64,000 nucleotides of DNA from Knoellia locipacati. GTDB taxonomy: Bacteria; Actinomycetota; Actinomycetes; Actinomycetales; Dermatophilaceae. This document shows, in pieces, positions 1 to 10,417 of the stretch. The DNA is taken from contig NZ_BKBA01000003.1 in NCBI RefSeq assembly GCF_007992835.1, forward strand, positions 1-64,000, in the 5' to 3' direction. Both the position numbers and the translations under genes were made by a program. Below the pieces are notes generated by a model, which was not told where the DNA came from, did not search any database, and was given only the letters and a program-made list of their open reading frames with translations. Each line of letters opens with the position of its first letter. Position 1 is the stretch's first letter.

Positions 1-17
1 GGCGGCTCGAGGCCGCC
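1..17. other. inverted repeat downstream of pilin genes
   Basis: GGCGGC-tcgag-GCCGCC is a 6-bp stem with a 5-nt loop about 20 bp after the stop of the first pilin gene. It could be a transcription terminator or processing hairpin, or simply part of the next gene, which lies outside the window. Confidence 0.3.
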
Positions 18-35
18 GACCCGAAACGTTGACCC

Positions 36-206
36 TCAGATCGTCGTGGCGACCGAGGTGAACATCGAGGAGATGGCCCCGCCGAGGGTCGTGACGGCGA
101 CGGCGACGACGACCGCAACGAGAGCGACCATGAGGCCGTACTCGACCATCGTCGCGCCGGCCTCGGAGGCGAGACGTCGACGCAGCTGCGCGATGCGCAT
201 GCTCAT
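36..206 (-). CDS. Flp-type pilin subunit
   Basis: A 56-residue class IVb (Flp/Fap) prepilin, too short for most gene callers. After a basic N-terminus (MSMRIAQLRRRLASEAG) comes the processing motif G|ATMVEY, with Glu5 and Tyr6 of the mature pilin, then a hydrophobic helix of about 22 residues. The prepilin peptidase would cut after the Gly and the helix would pack in the pilus core. The ATG at 206 is preceded by AAAGGCGG. Only 14 bp separate it from the second pilin gene, and the core from GATMVEYGL to VTTLG is identical in both, so it is a recent tandem duplication in one operon. The tad assembly genes are not in the window and probably lie to the left. Confidence 0.9.
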   Translation of the reverse strand: MSMRIAQLRRRLASEAGATMVEYGLMVALVAVVVAVAVTTLGGAISSMFTSVATTI

Positions 207-220
207 GACTGGACCGCCTT

Positions 221-391
221 TCAGGGGAAGCTGAGGCCGTTGAACATGGAGGCGATCCGGGTGCCGAGGGTCGTGACGGCAACCGCGACGACGACCGCGA
301 CGAGCGCGACCATGAGGCCGTACTCGACCATCGTCGCGCCCTTCTCGGAGCTGAGGACACGGTTGCGGAGGCGGAGGAGCGAAGAGGACAT
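221..391 (-). CDS. Flp-type pilin subunit (second copy)
   Basis: A 56-residue Flp pilin with N-terminus MSSSLLRLRNRVLSSEKG, cleavage and assembly motif G|ATMVEY, and a hydrophobic Val/Ala-rich helix ending near TTLG. The short C-terminus (IASMFNGLSFP) differs from copy 1 (ISSMFTSVATTI), so the two subunits could expose different surfaces. The start ATG at 391 has a good ribosome binding site (GAAGGAAG) 7 nt upstream. Longer readings back to 700 have Arg/Pro-rich, non-pilin sequence and are rejected. Probably cotranscribed with the pilin gene downstream and the small gene upstream. Confidence 0.93.
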   Translation of the reverse strand: MSSSLLRLRNRVLSSEKGATMVEYGLMVALVAVVVAVAVTTLGTRIASMFNGLSFP

Positions 392-432
392 GAGGGGACT
401 TCCTTCTGGTGGTGGTGGGTGTTGAGAAATGC

Positions 433-603
433 TCAGAGGGACCTGGGCCAGCCGGCGAACATCGCCTCGACGGTGGGGCCCATGGGGCCTGGTGCCGTCA
501 TGACGACCACGGCGCCGAGGTCGACCACGTGGTCGTCCTCGGCCGGCGCCGTGACTCTCTGGGAGAGACCACGGCTCCGGAGCTTGACGAAAGCCTTCGA
601 CAT
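433..603 (-). CDS. small 56-residue protein preceding the pilins
   Basis: An open frame of exactly the same length as the two pilins, in the same orientation and 41 bp upstream of copy 2. It starts at ATG 603 behind a G-rich AGGGGGAAG stretch. The N-terminus (MSKAFVKLRSRGLSQRV) resembles the basic leader of the pilins, and the end (VEAMFAGWPRSL) recalls IASMFNGLSFP. The G|xxxxEY processing motif and the long hydrophobic helix are missing: the middle is acidic (AEDDHVVDLG). It may be a diverged or decayed third pilin copy or a small accessory peptide; I do not assign a function. Confidence 0.45.
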   Translation of the reverse strand: MSKAFVKLRSRGLSQRVTAPAEDDHVVDLGAVVVMTAPGPMGPTVEAMFAGWPRSL

Positions 604-935
604 CTGGGCTTCCCCCTGTTCGTGAGAGGTACCGGTCTGCCCGGCCCGGGCTGATCCTCCACTGATCGTGGAGATTTGGGACATGGCCCGAACTAGTCAA
701 ACCTGCACGGTACGACTGGCTAGATGAAATTAGTCAGATGACTCTCGCGATTGAATGCTTCCGGCAGGTTCATGTGCTAGAACCTGCCCCAGCTGGGGGC
801 AATTGAGCACGAAACTCGCTCGCTCCAAGCGAAGTAGTACCTCACGACTATGGTTTTTGTCCATAGTTGGCTGGGGTGGTTTCTGGCCATCGCCCCTTGG
901 CGACCGCTTTGAAGTACTAGTCTTTTTTCTTCGAC
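604..935. promoter_or_regulatory. AT-richer divergent intergenic region
   Basis: About 330 bp without a convincing gene, between the leftward pilin operon and the rightward methyltransferase. It is clearly less G+C-rich than its surroundings. Visible structures: AGTCA-ga-TGACT (732-743), GGCAGGTT/AACCTGCC with a 10-nt loop (763-788), the palindrome CCCCAGCTGGGG (787-798), CTATGG/CCATAG (848-866), and TAGTCT (918-923), a likely -10 box for the rightward gene. The long leftward reading over 777-1334 is judged an antisense shadow. Confidence 0.6.
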
Positions 936-1598
936 ATGCTGCGAAGCCACCCTCCCCCGGTCATACTCGGCGCCATGTCTCTTCCCCACCGTCTCGACTT
1001 GGGCCGCCTCATTCTCGTGCCGGTCTTCGCAGCGCTTCTCGTCCTCAACGCGACCAAGCTGCTCGGTGCCGGCACTGAGACGCACCTCCTCGAGTCGGCC
1101 GGGACGGTGACAGCCTTGGCGTTCTACGGCGTGCTGGTCATCCTGTACATCCGACGGGACGCGGCGACGGACACGGATCGGCGCTGGGAACGATGGCTGG
1201 TCGCCGGCGTGGCAACCTTCTCCGGGTTTGCGATCCCACTCGTCGGTGCCGGCGGCACTGGGTCTGGCCTCGCCGCAGTGGGCACGGCCCTCATCGTCGT
1301 CGGTGTAGGCCTGTCGGTGTGGGCTCTGCTCCACCTCCGGACGAACATCAGCGTCGTGCCGCAGTCCCGAGGACTCGCCTCAGAGGGTCCGTACAGGTTC
1401 TTTCGCCACCCCCTGTACGTCTTCGAGTACATCAGCGCCATCGGTCTCGCCATCGTCAACGGTGGAGGCTGGGCCTGGGTCGTCGTCGCTATCATCGGTG
1501 TCCTTCAGATCCTGCGCGCCCGTTGGGAGGAGCAGCTGCTACGCGAACGTGTGCCCGGCTACGCGGCATACGCAGAGCGAACCCGAGGATTCTCGTGA
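936..1598 (+). CDS. isoprenylcysteine carboxyl methyltransferase family protein
   Basis: A polytopic membrane methyltransferase of the ICMT/PEMT type. Several hydrophobic segments are followed by the diagnostic motif GPYRFFRHPLY in the C-terminal half, which binds S-adenosylmethionine in this family, and by the usual tail (RARWEEQLLRERVPGYAAY). Bacterial members act on small lipids, quinones or steroids; the substrate here is unknown. The start may be ATG 936, 12 nt after a TAGTCT -10 box, or ATG 975, which removes an atypical Pro-rich N-terminus. It overlaps the next gene by 4 bp (GTGA), so the two are translationally coupled. Third codon positions hold more A/T than in the rest of the window. 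Confidence 0.8.
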   Translation: MLRSHPPPVILGAMSLPHRLDLGRLILVPVFAALLVLNATKLLGAGTETHLLESAGTVTALAFYGVLVILYIRRDAATDTDRRWERWLVAGVATFSGFAIPLVGAGGTGSGLAAVGTALIVVGVGLSVWALLHLRTNISVVPQSRGLASEGPYRFFRHPLYVFEYISAIGLAIVNGGGWAWVVVAIIGVLQILRARWEEQLLRERVPGYAAYAERTRGFS

Positions 1599-3073
1599 AG
1601 GCACGTTGGGACTGGGGCGTTCTGGCCGCCTGGATCACGGGCCTGGTCATCATCCGCGCTTCTCGGTTGGTCGAACGCGACCCGTACTGGCAGGCCAGGG
1701 ACGGGAGCGAGCGATGGGCGGGTATGCCCCTGTCGAGAGCGGACGCGTGGAGCTGGGCGCAGCCTTCCGGGACCTTCCGCCCGACGTCCCCGGCCTGGAA
1801 CACCGCTCTCGGACTCGGATACGACGCCCTGGGGTTCGCAGGAATCGCCGTCGTCGGCGCCGTGGGGCTTCTCGCGTACTTCGTTGTTGCCCTGGTTCTG
1901 GCGCGCTGGCTCGGCTCACGCCCCTTGCCCGCTCTCGTTGCGACTGCTGGGGTTGCCCTGCTGGCACTGCCGCTGCTCTCACCTCGCGCGACGACAGCGG
2001 TCGAGGCGCTACTCCTCACGACCATCGCCCTCGGGTACGCCTTGCTGGTGCGACCTCTTCGCACCGGATGGCGGCTGGTTGCCGTCGTGGCTCTTGGAGG
2101 GCTTGCCCTCGGCTGGGGCGGCGCGTGGCTGCACGTCTCGTGGAGCGTGACCGCTGTGGGCTTGGCCGTGGCCCTTCCTCTCGCCGCCCTCCTCGCTGGC
2201 GCTCCCCGCTGGCGTCTCACCCTCACGGCCGTCGCGGGACTCGGCATTGCGCTCGGCAGCACCTTCGGGCCGTACGGCTGGTCGGTGTGGCAACTCCTGA
2301 CCGAGATCAGCGCAGCGTCTGACGGGCAGGTCGTCGAGTGGATGTCGCCGCTCGCAGACGGACCTCGGACCAGATGGCTCCCGATCGCGATCGCTGTTCT
2401 CACACTCGCTCTTGCCTGCGTACTCCGAGTGGCAAGGCAGCGGCCCGGCGCCCCCGGCTCGCGAGAACGTGCTCGCTGGGCGCTGGAGGTCATCCTCCTG
2501 GGTGGGAGTCTCGCCGCGGCGCTCGCCGGATTCGTGGCCATTCGCTTCCTCGGCGTGGCTGCCCTCACCCTGCTTCCTGTCCTGGCCGCAGAGATATCGG
2601 TCAGCACCGCCAAGTGGCGGGCAAACCCCGATCGATCCGGCGCCCTCCGCAGTCGCCTCGAGGCCGCCTACTGGCGACCGATCCTCACCGGTGCGATCGT
2701 CATCCTCCTCCCCGTCGCTCTCGTTGCATCACACGATCCTGGTCGACCCGACCCTGAGGCCGAGATCATGGCGGACCTTCCCCACGGCTGCCGACTCTTC
2801 GCGACTGCAGACGCTGCAGGAGTGACGCTGCTTCTGCGCACGGACGTGAAGGTGTGGATCGACATGCGTACAGAGGTCTATGGGGCCGACGCCATCGCTG
2901 AGTCCACGCGCCGCTTGGGCGACCTTTCGGACGTGGCGCTACCGGAGGGAACGACGTGCGCGATCCTTCCCCGGGACACCAAGGGTGTTCGTTCGGATGG
3001 CTCACCCCAGGTGTGGAACCAGCTCAGGCCTGTCGGGCCGATGGCCGTGTGGCTCCCGGGGGCCGGGGCCTGA
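1595..3073 (+). CDS. polytopic membrane protein, possibly GT-C-like
   Basis: A 492-residue protein starting at GTG 1595, which overlaps the preceding stop. The first membrane segment (GVLAAWITGLVII) is followed by an external-looking loop with RDPYWQARDG and DAWSWAQPSGTF. Such a D/W-rich loop after the first helix is usual in GT-C glycosyltransferases and their actinobacterial relatives. About ten further hydrophobic segments follow, and then a soluble C-terminal domain of roughly 110 residues. It may handle a lipid-linked sugar, but no catalytic motif is firm. Coupling to the methyltransferase suggests a shared membrane substrate. Codon use is AT-richer than in neighbours, which hints at a different origin. 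Confidence 0.55.
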   Translation: MKARWDWGVLAAWITGLVIIRASRLVERDPYWQARDGSERWAGMPLSRADAWSWAQPSGTFRPTSPAWNTALGLGYDALGFAGIAVVGAVGLLAYFVVALVLARWLGSRPLPALVATAGVALLALPLLSPRATTAVEALLLTTIALGYALLVRPLRTGWRLVAVVALGGLALGWGGAWLHVSWSVTAVGLAVALPLAALLAGAPRWRLTLTAVAGLGIALGSTFGPYGWSVWQLLTEISAASDGQVVEWMSPLADGPRTRWLPIAIAVLTLALACVLRVARQRPGAPGSRERARWALEVILLGGSLAAALAGFVAIRFLGVAALTLLPVLAAEISVSTAKWRANPDRSGALRSRLEAAYWRPILTGAIVILLPVALVASHDPGRPDPEAEIMADLPHGCRLFATADAAGVTLLLRTDVKVWIDMRTEVYGADAIAESTRRLGDLSDVALPEGTTCAILPRDTKGVRSDGSPQVWNQLRPVGPMAVWLPGAGA

Positions 3074-3087
3074 AGGCCTGAGAACGC

Positions 3088-3123
3088 GGTATGCCGCCCG
3101 CTCGGGTGAGCGGACGGCATACC
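3088..3123. terminator. bidirectional terminator built from two GTATGCCG words
   Basis: GGTATGCCGCCCGCTC-gggt-GAGCGGACGGCATACC is a 16-bp stem with one mismatch and a 4-nt loop between two convergent genes. Each arm starts with the dispersed word GTATGCCG. There is no U-tract, as is usual for actinobacterial terminators. Confidence 0.85.
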
Positions 3124-3150
3124 GGGGTCGTGCCCTGGGTCTGAGACGTC

Positions 3151-4584
<1,434 letters not shown>

Positions 4585-4685
4585 GCGAAATCTCTTCCGT
4601 TGAGTGTCTGGTTCGCGACCCGGCGCAGCCCATCTGGGCGGTCTCGAGGAGCGGGGTATCACCCGCGCCGGCGGCCCCCACTCTA
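4585..4685 (-). promoter_or_regulatory. ahcY promoter and about 90-nt leader
   Basis: On the minus strand a TAGAGT -10 box lies at 4685-4680, which gives a leader of roughly 90 nt. It contains a hairpin GCGGG/CCCGC, further G+C pairing, and GGAAGAGA as a ribosome binding site before the ATG. I looked for the S-adenosylhomocysteine riboswitch consensus, which often precedes ahcY elsewhere, and could not recognise it. Confidence 0.5.
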
Positions 4686-4761
4686 GCGACTGCACGCGGT
4701 AGACATGGAATGCCGCGGGCGCCGCCCGTGGCCACGGCACGCCGACGAGACGGAGCAGACG

Positions 4762-5055
4762 ATGAGCGACACCTTCGAGGGCACGGGGACCGACGGCACA
4801 CGCGAGGGCGGTCCGGCCCGGCAGGGCGACGAGGTGAGCGACGAGGTCCGCCTCGACCTCGACGAGTCCAAGCTCGACACCTGGGACGAGGTGCGCGGGG
4901 ACTACGCGCTCGACCCGGAGTCCGAGATGACCCGTCCTGCCCTCACCGAGCAGGAGGAGGACGACGACGACGACGAGACGCCGCCTCGTGAGGACGAGGA
5001 GGAGGACGACCTCGCCGAGGACGACGAGGACGGTCGCGCCGACGAGGAGGAGTGA
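4762..5055 (+). CDS. small very acidic protein
   Basis: A 97-residue protein starting at ATG 4762 behind GACGGAG. It is dominated by Asp and Glu, especially the last 40 residues, with no hydrophobic segment and almost no aromatic residues. It should be intrinsically disordered, cytosolic and strongly negative. The best conserved-looking part is [18 protein letters not shown] in the middle. Homologues are probably limited to related actinobacteria. Function unknown. It is transcribed divergently from ahcY and ends at a strong hairpin. Confidence 0.6.
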   Translation: MSDTFEGTGTDGTREGGPARQGDEVSDEVRLDLDESKLDTWDEVRGDYALDPESEMTRPALTEQEEDDDDDETPPREDEEEDDLAEDDEDGRADEEE

Positions 5056-5060
5056 CGAGC

Positions 5061-5092
5061 CGTGGACCGTCCCCGGCCGGGGACGGTCCACG
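5061..5092. terminator. perfect palindromic terminator
   Basis: CGTGGACCGTCCCCGG is followed directly by its exact reverse complement, a 16-bp inverted repeat between two convergent genes. It should serve both strands. Confidence 0.88.
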
Positions 5093-5101
5093 ACGGGTCG
5101 G

Positions 5102-5728
5102 TCAGCTGCCGTACCAGGTGAAGCGGTTGAGCTTGTTCCAGTCGACGATGTCCTGCTTGTCGCGCCACACCCCGTTGCGTGACGCACGGTAAGGGTCGGC
5201 GATCTGGTATCGGTCGGGGCCGTAGCCGACGATGGCGATGTAGTGGCCGTCGAAGTGGTCGCCGTCGACCTGGTTCATGTTGATGACGACCGGGTAGCCG
5301 GCGGAGATGCTCTCGCGGACCTTGTTCTGCAGGTCGGTGTAGAGCGTGCCGGAGGGCGAGATGCGGAACCGGTAGCGGTTCGCGTGGCTCGCGATGCCAA
5401 GACGCCGGTTGAGGACCGTGGCGATGAGCGTCGGGTCCTTGAGCCCCGTGGTCGACGCGCTGCCGTCGTAGGGGTCGAGGTTGAGGCTCTCGGCCAGGCT
5501 GTTCTGGCTCGGGACCGTGCGGTTCTCGGATGCGTCGCGCCTCAGGATCGGTGAGCTGAGGGCGATGCGGGACGATGCGGCCGAGCAGTAGTTGTACCTG
5601 CTCTGCTCTTGGTAGGCGTAGTTGGTGCCGGCCGCCTGGGCGGCCGGAGCCGCCACGGTGGCGACGAGGCCGACCCCGGCGCCGGCACCGGCGACGAGCA
5701 GGGATCGACGAGAGACGATCGCGGACAT
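5102..5728 (-). CDS. exported C39-like cysteine peptidase
   Basis: A 208-residue protein of the Peptidase_C39_2 type. The N-terminus reads [11 protein letters not shown] followed by a hydrophobic stretch and APAAQA, a twin-arginine export signal. The mature part has the papain-like triad in order: Cys in [12 protein letters not shown], His in [13 protein letters not shown], and an Asp in IADPYRAS. Such proteins act outside the membrane, either as peptidases or as binders of short peptides; the substrate is unknown. The start ATG 5728 has an excellent AGGAGG site 6-7 nt upstream. It is a single gene, divergent from the DUF808 gene. Confidence 0.85.
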   Translation of the reverse strand: MSAIVSRRSLLVAGAGAGVGLVATVAAPAAQAAGTNYAYQEQSRYNYCSAASSRIALSSPILRRDASENRTVPSQNSLAESLNLDPYDGSASTTGLKDPTLIATVLNRRLGIASHANRYRFRISPSGTLYTDLQNKVRESISAGYPVVINMNQVDGDHFDGHYIAIVGYGPDRYQIADPYRASRNGVWRDKQDIVDWNKLNRFTWYGS

Positions 5729-5929
5729 GGAACCCCTCCTGGAACTGGAATCGAACATGGCGCACTGCGTGCCCGTGCGTCCTCGGCGGCTGCTGCACAC
5801 ACCCCCAGCCCCCCAGAGCCTCCGGACATCTCGACGCTAGTGGTGGGCCGGGCGCGGCACATGACCCGAACGGGCCCCCCGTCGCCGCGCGGGGTCCGGA
5901 CGTGGGCCGGCCGGGCACGCGTTCTCCCC

Positions 5930-5935
5930 TAGGCT
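5930..5935 (+). promoter_or_regulatory. -10 box for the DUF808 gene
   Basis: TAGGCT, about 47 nt before the ATG at 5983. It leaves a leader of around 40 nt that ends in the ribosome binding site AAGGTGA. Confidence 0.45.
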
Positions 5936-5982
5936 GAGCGCGTGCTCGACCACGACTCCCCCACCGACACGAAGGTGACCTG

Positions 5983-6975
<993 letters not shown>

Positions 6976-6980
6976 CCCGT

Positions 6981-7541
6981 ATGCCGTCCGCCCGCGGAAC
7001 GCTGTCCTGGTCACCCGTCGTCGGGTCGCCAGACCTCGTCGCACCTCCCGTCGCCGCGGCCCTCACGGCCCCGGGAGCCACCGAGGGCGCCGCAGCGGGC
7101 GTCGCAGCGGCGCAGGTCGCGACCATCGACGCGACGCTCGCCGACACGGAGGCGTTCTGTGCGGCATACGACGTCGCGCCGGAGGCGAGCGCCAACTGCG
7201 TCGTCGTCGCCGGGAAGCGGGCCGGCGAGGTGACCTACGCCGCCGTCATGGTCCTGGCGACCGACCGCGCCGACATCAACGGCGTCGTCCGCCGTCACCT
7301 CGGCGTCCGCAAGATCTCGTTCGCGCCGCACGACGACGCGGTGTCGCTGACCGGCATGGAGTTCGGCGGGATCACGCCCATCGGGCTGCCCGACGGCTGG
7401 CCGGTGCTCGTCGATGCCGCCGTCGTCGCGGCCGGCGAGGTCGTCATCGGCAGCGGGCTGCGGTCGAGCAAGGTGCTCGTCGATGGCGCCGCGCTGGCGC
7501 AGCTGCCGACGGCCGAGGTCCTCGACCTCGCCCAGCACTGA
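6981..7541 (+). CDS. YbaK/EbsC-family aminoacyl-tRNA deacylase-like protein
   Basis: A 186-residue protein with the YbaK/ProX fold: Cys/Asn-rich strand NCVVVAGKRAGEVTYAAVMV, then ADINGVVRRHLGVRKISFA, and the pocket segment MEFGGITPIGLPDGWPVLVD. The family removes wrongly attached amino acids (for example Cys or Ala from tRNA-Pro) in trans. Residues needed for the exact specificity cannot be read from sequence alone. The proposed start ATG 6981 lies inside a copy of the 12-nt word GTATGCCGTCCG and has no clear ribosome binding site, so it may be read by coupling from DUF808. Confidence 0.8.
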   Translation: MPSARGTLSWSPVVGSPDLVAPPVAAALTAPGATEGAAAGVAAAQVATIDATLADTEAFCAAYDVAPEASANCVVVAGKRAGEVTYAAVMVLATDRADINGVVRRHLGVRKISFAPHDDAVSLTGMEFGGITPIGLPDGWPVLVDAAVVAAGEVVIGSGLRSSKVLVDGAALAQLPTAEVLDLAQH

Positions 7542-7565
7542 CGGCGACCCGCTCCCCCTGTCGGG

Positions 7566-8747
7566 TCAGCTCGTCCGGTCGCGCAGCTCGGTGACGTGCC
7601 GTGAGACGGCGGGGTCCAGACCGAGCCCGAGCGCGAGGTAGGTCGCGGCGTAGTCGGTGAGCGCGATGAGCGACGCCAGCCGCTCGATGGGGTGCGCGCC
7701 GGTGGCTTCGACCTCCCAGACCTTGACCCCGGCCTCACGGGCCGACTCGGCGACCGCGTCGGCGAGCTGTGCCGGTGGCACCGCCGTGGGTGGGAGCGAG
7801 GAGGGCGGCGTGACGTCGGGGTTGTCGCGCAGGAGGAGCAGCCCCAGCTGCGGCGCCGGCGGACCGTCGAGGAACGGGTCGGCGAAGATGTCGCCTCCGC
7901 TCCCCCGCCCGGTGTCGCCCGCGCCGCTGAACGGGCCGTCGAAGCAGGCGACCACCTGCGCGGCCGCATCGGGAAGCGCACCCGAGGTGGCCGGCATACG
8001 CGCGGTGCGGGCGAGCATCGCGGCCGCGCGACCGGCGGCGACCCCGGTGAGGGCACCGTCGCCGAGGACGACGGGGACGGTCTCGGCCAGACCGACGGCG
8101 AGGACCTTCGCGGGGTTGACGAACGACTCCGACGAGGGGCGGCACTCCTCGGCCCGGCCGTCGAGGAGGTCGGCGACGCGTTCGAGCACCGCCTCGGGGC
8201 AGTCGATGAGACCCAGCCCGTCGGCCGCGAGCAGCACCGGGGTGAGCATCGACCAGAGCGCCGCGCGCGACGTGGGCACGTCGGTCGCGATGTCGACATG
8301 GACCCCTCGGCCTCGCGCGCACACGTCGGCCAGCGGCGAGTCCGGGGCCCCGACGGTGAGCAGCGAGGCACCACGCCGGGCAGCCTCGGCCGCGAGCGCC
8401 AGCGGGCCGGCGGCCCGGCCGGACTGCGACACCGCGATGACGAGGTCGAGCGGACCGATCCAGCCGGGCAGCGGAGCCTCGCGCCGGGTCGTCAGCGGGA
8501 CCGGGGACCCCGGCTCGGCGAGGACGTCGAGGACGTCGCACACGACGGCGGAGCCGCCGAGCGACGCGACGAGCACCGACCGTGGGCGGTCGCCGCCGGC
8601 GACCCGATCCACACCCGCCTCACGGGCGGCGACGATGGCCCGGCGCACCTGGGCACCGGACGTGGCGAGCGCGCGGAGCGAGCCACGACTGTCGAGGCGC
8701 TCGAGCGCGTCGGCCGAGTCGAGGACGTCCTCGTCGAGGTGCGGCAT
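7566..8747 (-). CDS. SIS-domain phosphosugar isomerase-like protein
   Basis: A 393-residue protein similar to bifunctional phosphoglucose/phosphomannose isomerases, with two SIS sugar-phosphate-binding lobes. Visible landmarks are SVLVASLGGSAVVCDVL (first SIS strand-loop), DLVIAVSQSGRAAGPLALAAEAARRGA (phosphate-binding Ser/Gly loop) and a C-terminal region ending LASLIALTDYAATYLAL, as in this family. Directly downstream of the Trm112-like gene and manB, in the same direction, it probably interconverts hexose 6-phosphates to supply mannose for GDP-mannose. The isomerase activity is inferred from context and fold. Confidence 0.8.
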   Translation of the reverse strand: MPHLDEDVLDSADALERLDSRGSLRALATSGAQVRRAIVAAREAGVDRVAGGDRPRSVLVASLGGSAVVCDVLDVLAEPGSPVPLTTRREAPLPGWIGPLDLVIAVSQSGRAAGPLALAAEAARRGASLLTVGAPDSPLADVCARGRGVHVDIATDVPTSRAALWSMLTPVLLAADGLGLIDCPEAVLERVADLLDGRAEECRPSSESFVNPAKVLAVGLAETVPVVLGDGALTGVAAGRAAAMLARTARMPATSGALPDAAAQVVACFDGPFSGAGDTGRGSGGDIFADPFLDGPPAPQLGLLLLRDNPDVTPPSSLPPTAVPPAQLADAVAESAREAGVKVWEVEATGAHPIERLASLIALTDYAATYLALGLGLDPAVSRHVTELRDRTS

Positions 8748-8777
8748 GGCGGTGCGGCTTTCTCGAGGCGGTGCCGG

Positions 8778-8963
8778 TCAGACCGGCTTGCGGCCCTCGT
8801 CGACGAGCAGGACGGGGACGCCGTCGTCGATCCGGTAGACGAGACCACAGGTCTCGGACGTGCACGCCAGCTCGGGACCGTCGGTGCCGGTCTCGTCACG
8901 CAGCTCGGCGCGGCAGTTGGGGCAGCGCAGGATCTCGCGCAGCCAGGGCTCCATCGTTGACAT
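8778..8963 (-). CDS. Trm112-family small zinc-ribbon protein
   Basis: A 61-residue protein with the UPF0434/Trm112 pattern: LREILRCPNCRAEL near the N-terminus, a second Cys pair (CTSETC), then LVYRIDDGVPVLL. Four cysteines form a zinc ribbon. In eukaryotes Trm112 activates methyltransferases; in actinobacteria the gene sits in the phosphomannomutase cluster and its role is not known. The ATG at 8963 overlaps the manB stop by one base (TGATG), so translation is coupled. Confidence 0.9.
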   Translation of the reverse strand: MSTMEPWLREILRCPNCRAELRDETGTDGPELACTSETCGLVYRIDDGVPVLLVDEGRKPV

Positions 8964-10411
8964 CAGCTGTCTCCTTGTGAAGTGCCACGTACGACGCTGA
9001 GGACATCGTCGCGTATCGCGGCCATCGTGTCCGCATCGGCTGCCTCGACGTTGAGCCGCAGCAGGGGTTCGGTGTTCGAGGCGCGCAGGTTGAGCCACCA
9101 CATCGGGTCGCCCGCGCCTCCCTCGTGGGTCAGGGTGAGCCCGTCGAGCTCGTCGACGGCGACGTCCTTGTCGCGCGCCCACTCGCGGACCCGGGCGGTG
9201 CTCGCGGCCGCGTCGTCGACGGTCGAGTTGATCTCGCCCGAGGCGGCGTATGCCGTCCAGTCGGCCATGAGCTCGCTCAGCGGTGCGTCCTCCTCACCGA
9301 GGGCCGCGAGGACGTGCATCGCGGCGAGCATGCCGGTGTCGGCGAACCAGAAGTCGCGGAAGTAGTAGTGGGCGCTGTGCTCGCCGCCGAACACGGCGTC
9401 GGCGCGTGCCATCTCGCCCTTGATGAACGAGTGCCCGACCCGGGTCCGGACGGCGCGGGCGCCGAGGCCCGCGATGACCTCGGGGACCTGCGCCGAGGTG
9501 ATGACGTTGTGGACGATGGCGACCTCGTGCGCGGGCGTGCCGGCCGCGACCTCGCGGGCGACCTCACGGGTGGCGATGAGGGCCGTGATGGCGCTGGGGC
9601 TCACGGGCTCGCCGCGCTCGTCGACGACGAAGCACCGGTCGGCGTCGCCGTCGAAGGCGAGGCCGAGGTCGGCTCCGTGCTCGACCACCGCGGCCTGGAG
9701 GTCACGCAGGTTCTCCGGCTCGAGCGGGTTCGCCTCGTGGTTGGGGAAGGTGCCGTCGAGCTCGAAGTAGAGCGGGACGACGGTGAGGGGCAGGGCGGGC
9801 AGGCCGGCGCCGGTCTCGAGGACCGCAGGGACGGTGTGGCCACCCATGCCGTTGCCGGCGTCGACGACGACCTTGAGGGGCCGGATGCCGGAGAGGTCGA
9901 CGAGCCCGCGCAGGAAGCCGGCGTAGTCGGCGAGGACGTCGCGCTCCGTGAGCGTGCCCTCCTCCTCGTGGCGCTGCTCGGCGGTGCCGTCGAGCAGCTC
10001 CTGGGCGAGGTCGCGGACCTCACCCAGGCCGGAGTCCTGGCCGACCGGGCGCGCGCCCCGTCGGCAGAGCTTGATGCCGTTGTATGCCGCGGGGTTGTGG
10101 CTCGCGGTGAACATCGCCCCCGCGAGGTCGAGGTGGCCGCTGGCGAAGTAGAGACCGTCGGTGCTCGCGAGCCCGATGAGGGTGACGTCGACACCCCGGC
10201 TCGTCACCCCTGCGGCGAACGCCCGTGAGAGCTCGGGCGAGGTGGCCCGCATGTCGTGGCCGATGACGCACCCCTTGCCGCCCTCGCGGGTGATGACGAC
10301 CTCGGCGAACGCGGCGCCGAGCGCCCACGCGACGTCGACGTCGAGCTGCTCCGGGACGAGCCCTCGGACGTCGTAGGCCTTGACGAAGTCGGCGAGCTGG
10401 TGGGGAGGCAC
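8963..10411 (-). CDS. manB: phosphomannomutase / phosphoglucomutase
   Basis: A 482-residue alpha-D-phosphohexomutase that converts mannose 6-phosphate to mannose 1-phosphate (some members also act on glucose phosphates), feeding GDP-mannose for glycolipids and glycoproteins. Landmarks in order: N-terminal FVKAYDVRGLVP; the phosphoserine loop TASHNPAAYNGIK; the metal-binding loop DGDADRCFV; the sugar-binding GGEHSAHYYF; and the phosphate-binding RASNTEPLLRLNVE at the C-terminus. All are intact. The GTG start at 10411 lies 6 nt after a TAGGGT -10 box, so the message is probably leaderless. Upstream gene of a three-gene operon with the Trm112 and SIS genes. Confidence 0.93.
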   Translation of the reverse strand: MPPHQLADFVKAYDVRGLVPEQLDVDVAWALGAAFAEVVITREGGKGCVIGHDMRATSPELSRAFAAGVTSRGVDVTLIGLASTDGLYFASGHLDLAGAMFTASHNPAAYNGIKLCRRGARPVGQDSGLGEVRDLAQELLDGTAEQRHEEEGTLTERDVLADYAGFLRGLVDLSGIRPLKVVVDAGNGMGGHTVPAVLETGAGLPALPLTVVPLYFELDGTFPNHEANPLEPENLRDLQAAVVEHGADLGLAFDGDADRCFVVDERGEPVSPSAITALIATREVAREVAAGTPAHEVAIVHNVITSAQVPEVIAGLGARAVRTRVGHSFIKGEMARADAVFGGEHSAHYYFRDFWFADTGMLAAMHVLAALGEEDAPLSELMADWTAYAASGEINSTVDDAAASTARVREWARDKDVAVDELDGLTLTHEGGAGDPMWWLNLRASNTEPLLRLNVEAADADTMAAIRDDVLSVVRGTSQGDS

Positions 10412-10417
10412 GCAGGA

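Noticed and set aside
4585-4685. S-adenosylhomocysteine riboswitch before ahcY
   Set aside because: The leader has hairpins but I could not match the conserved loop sequences of that riboswitch class.
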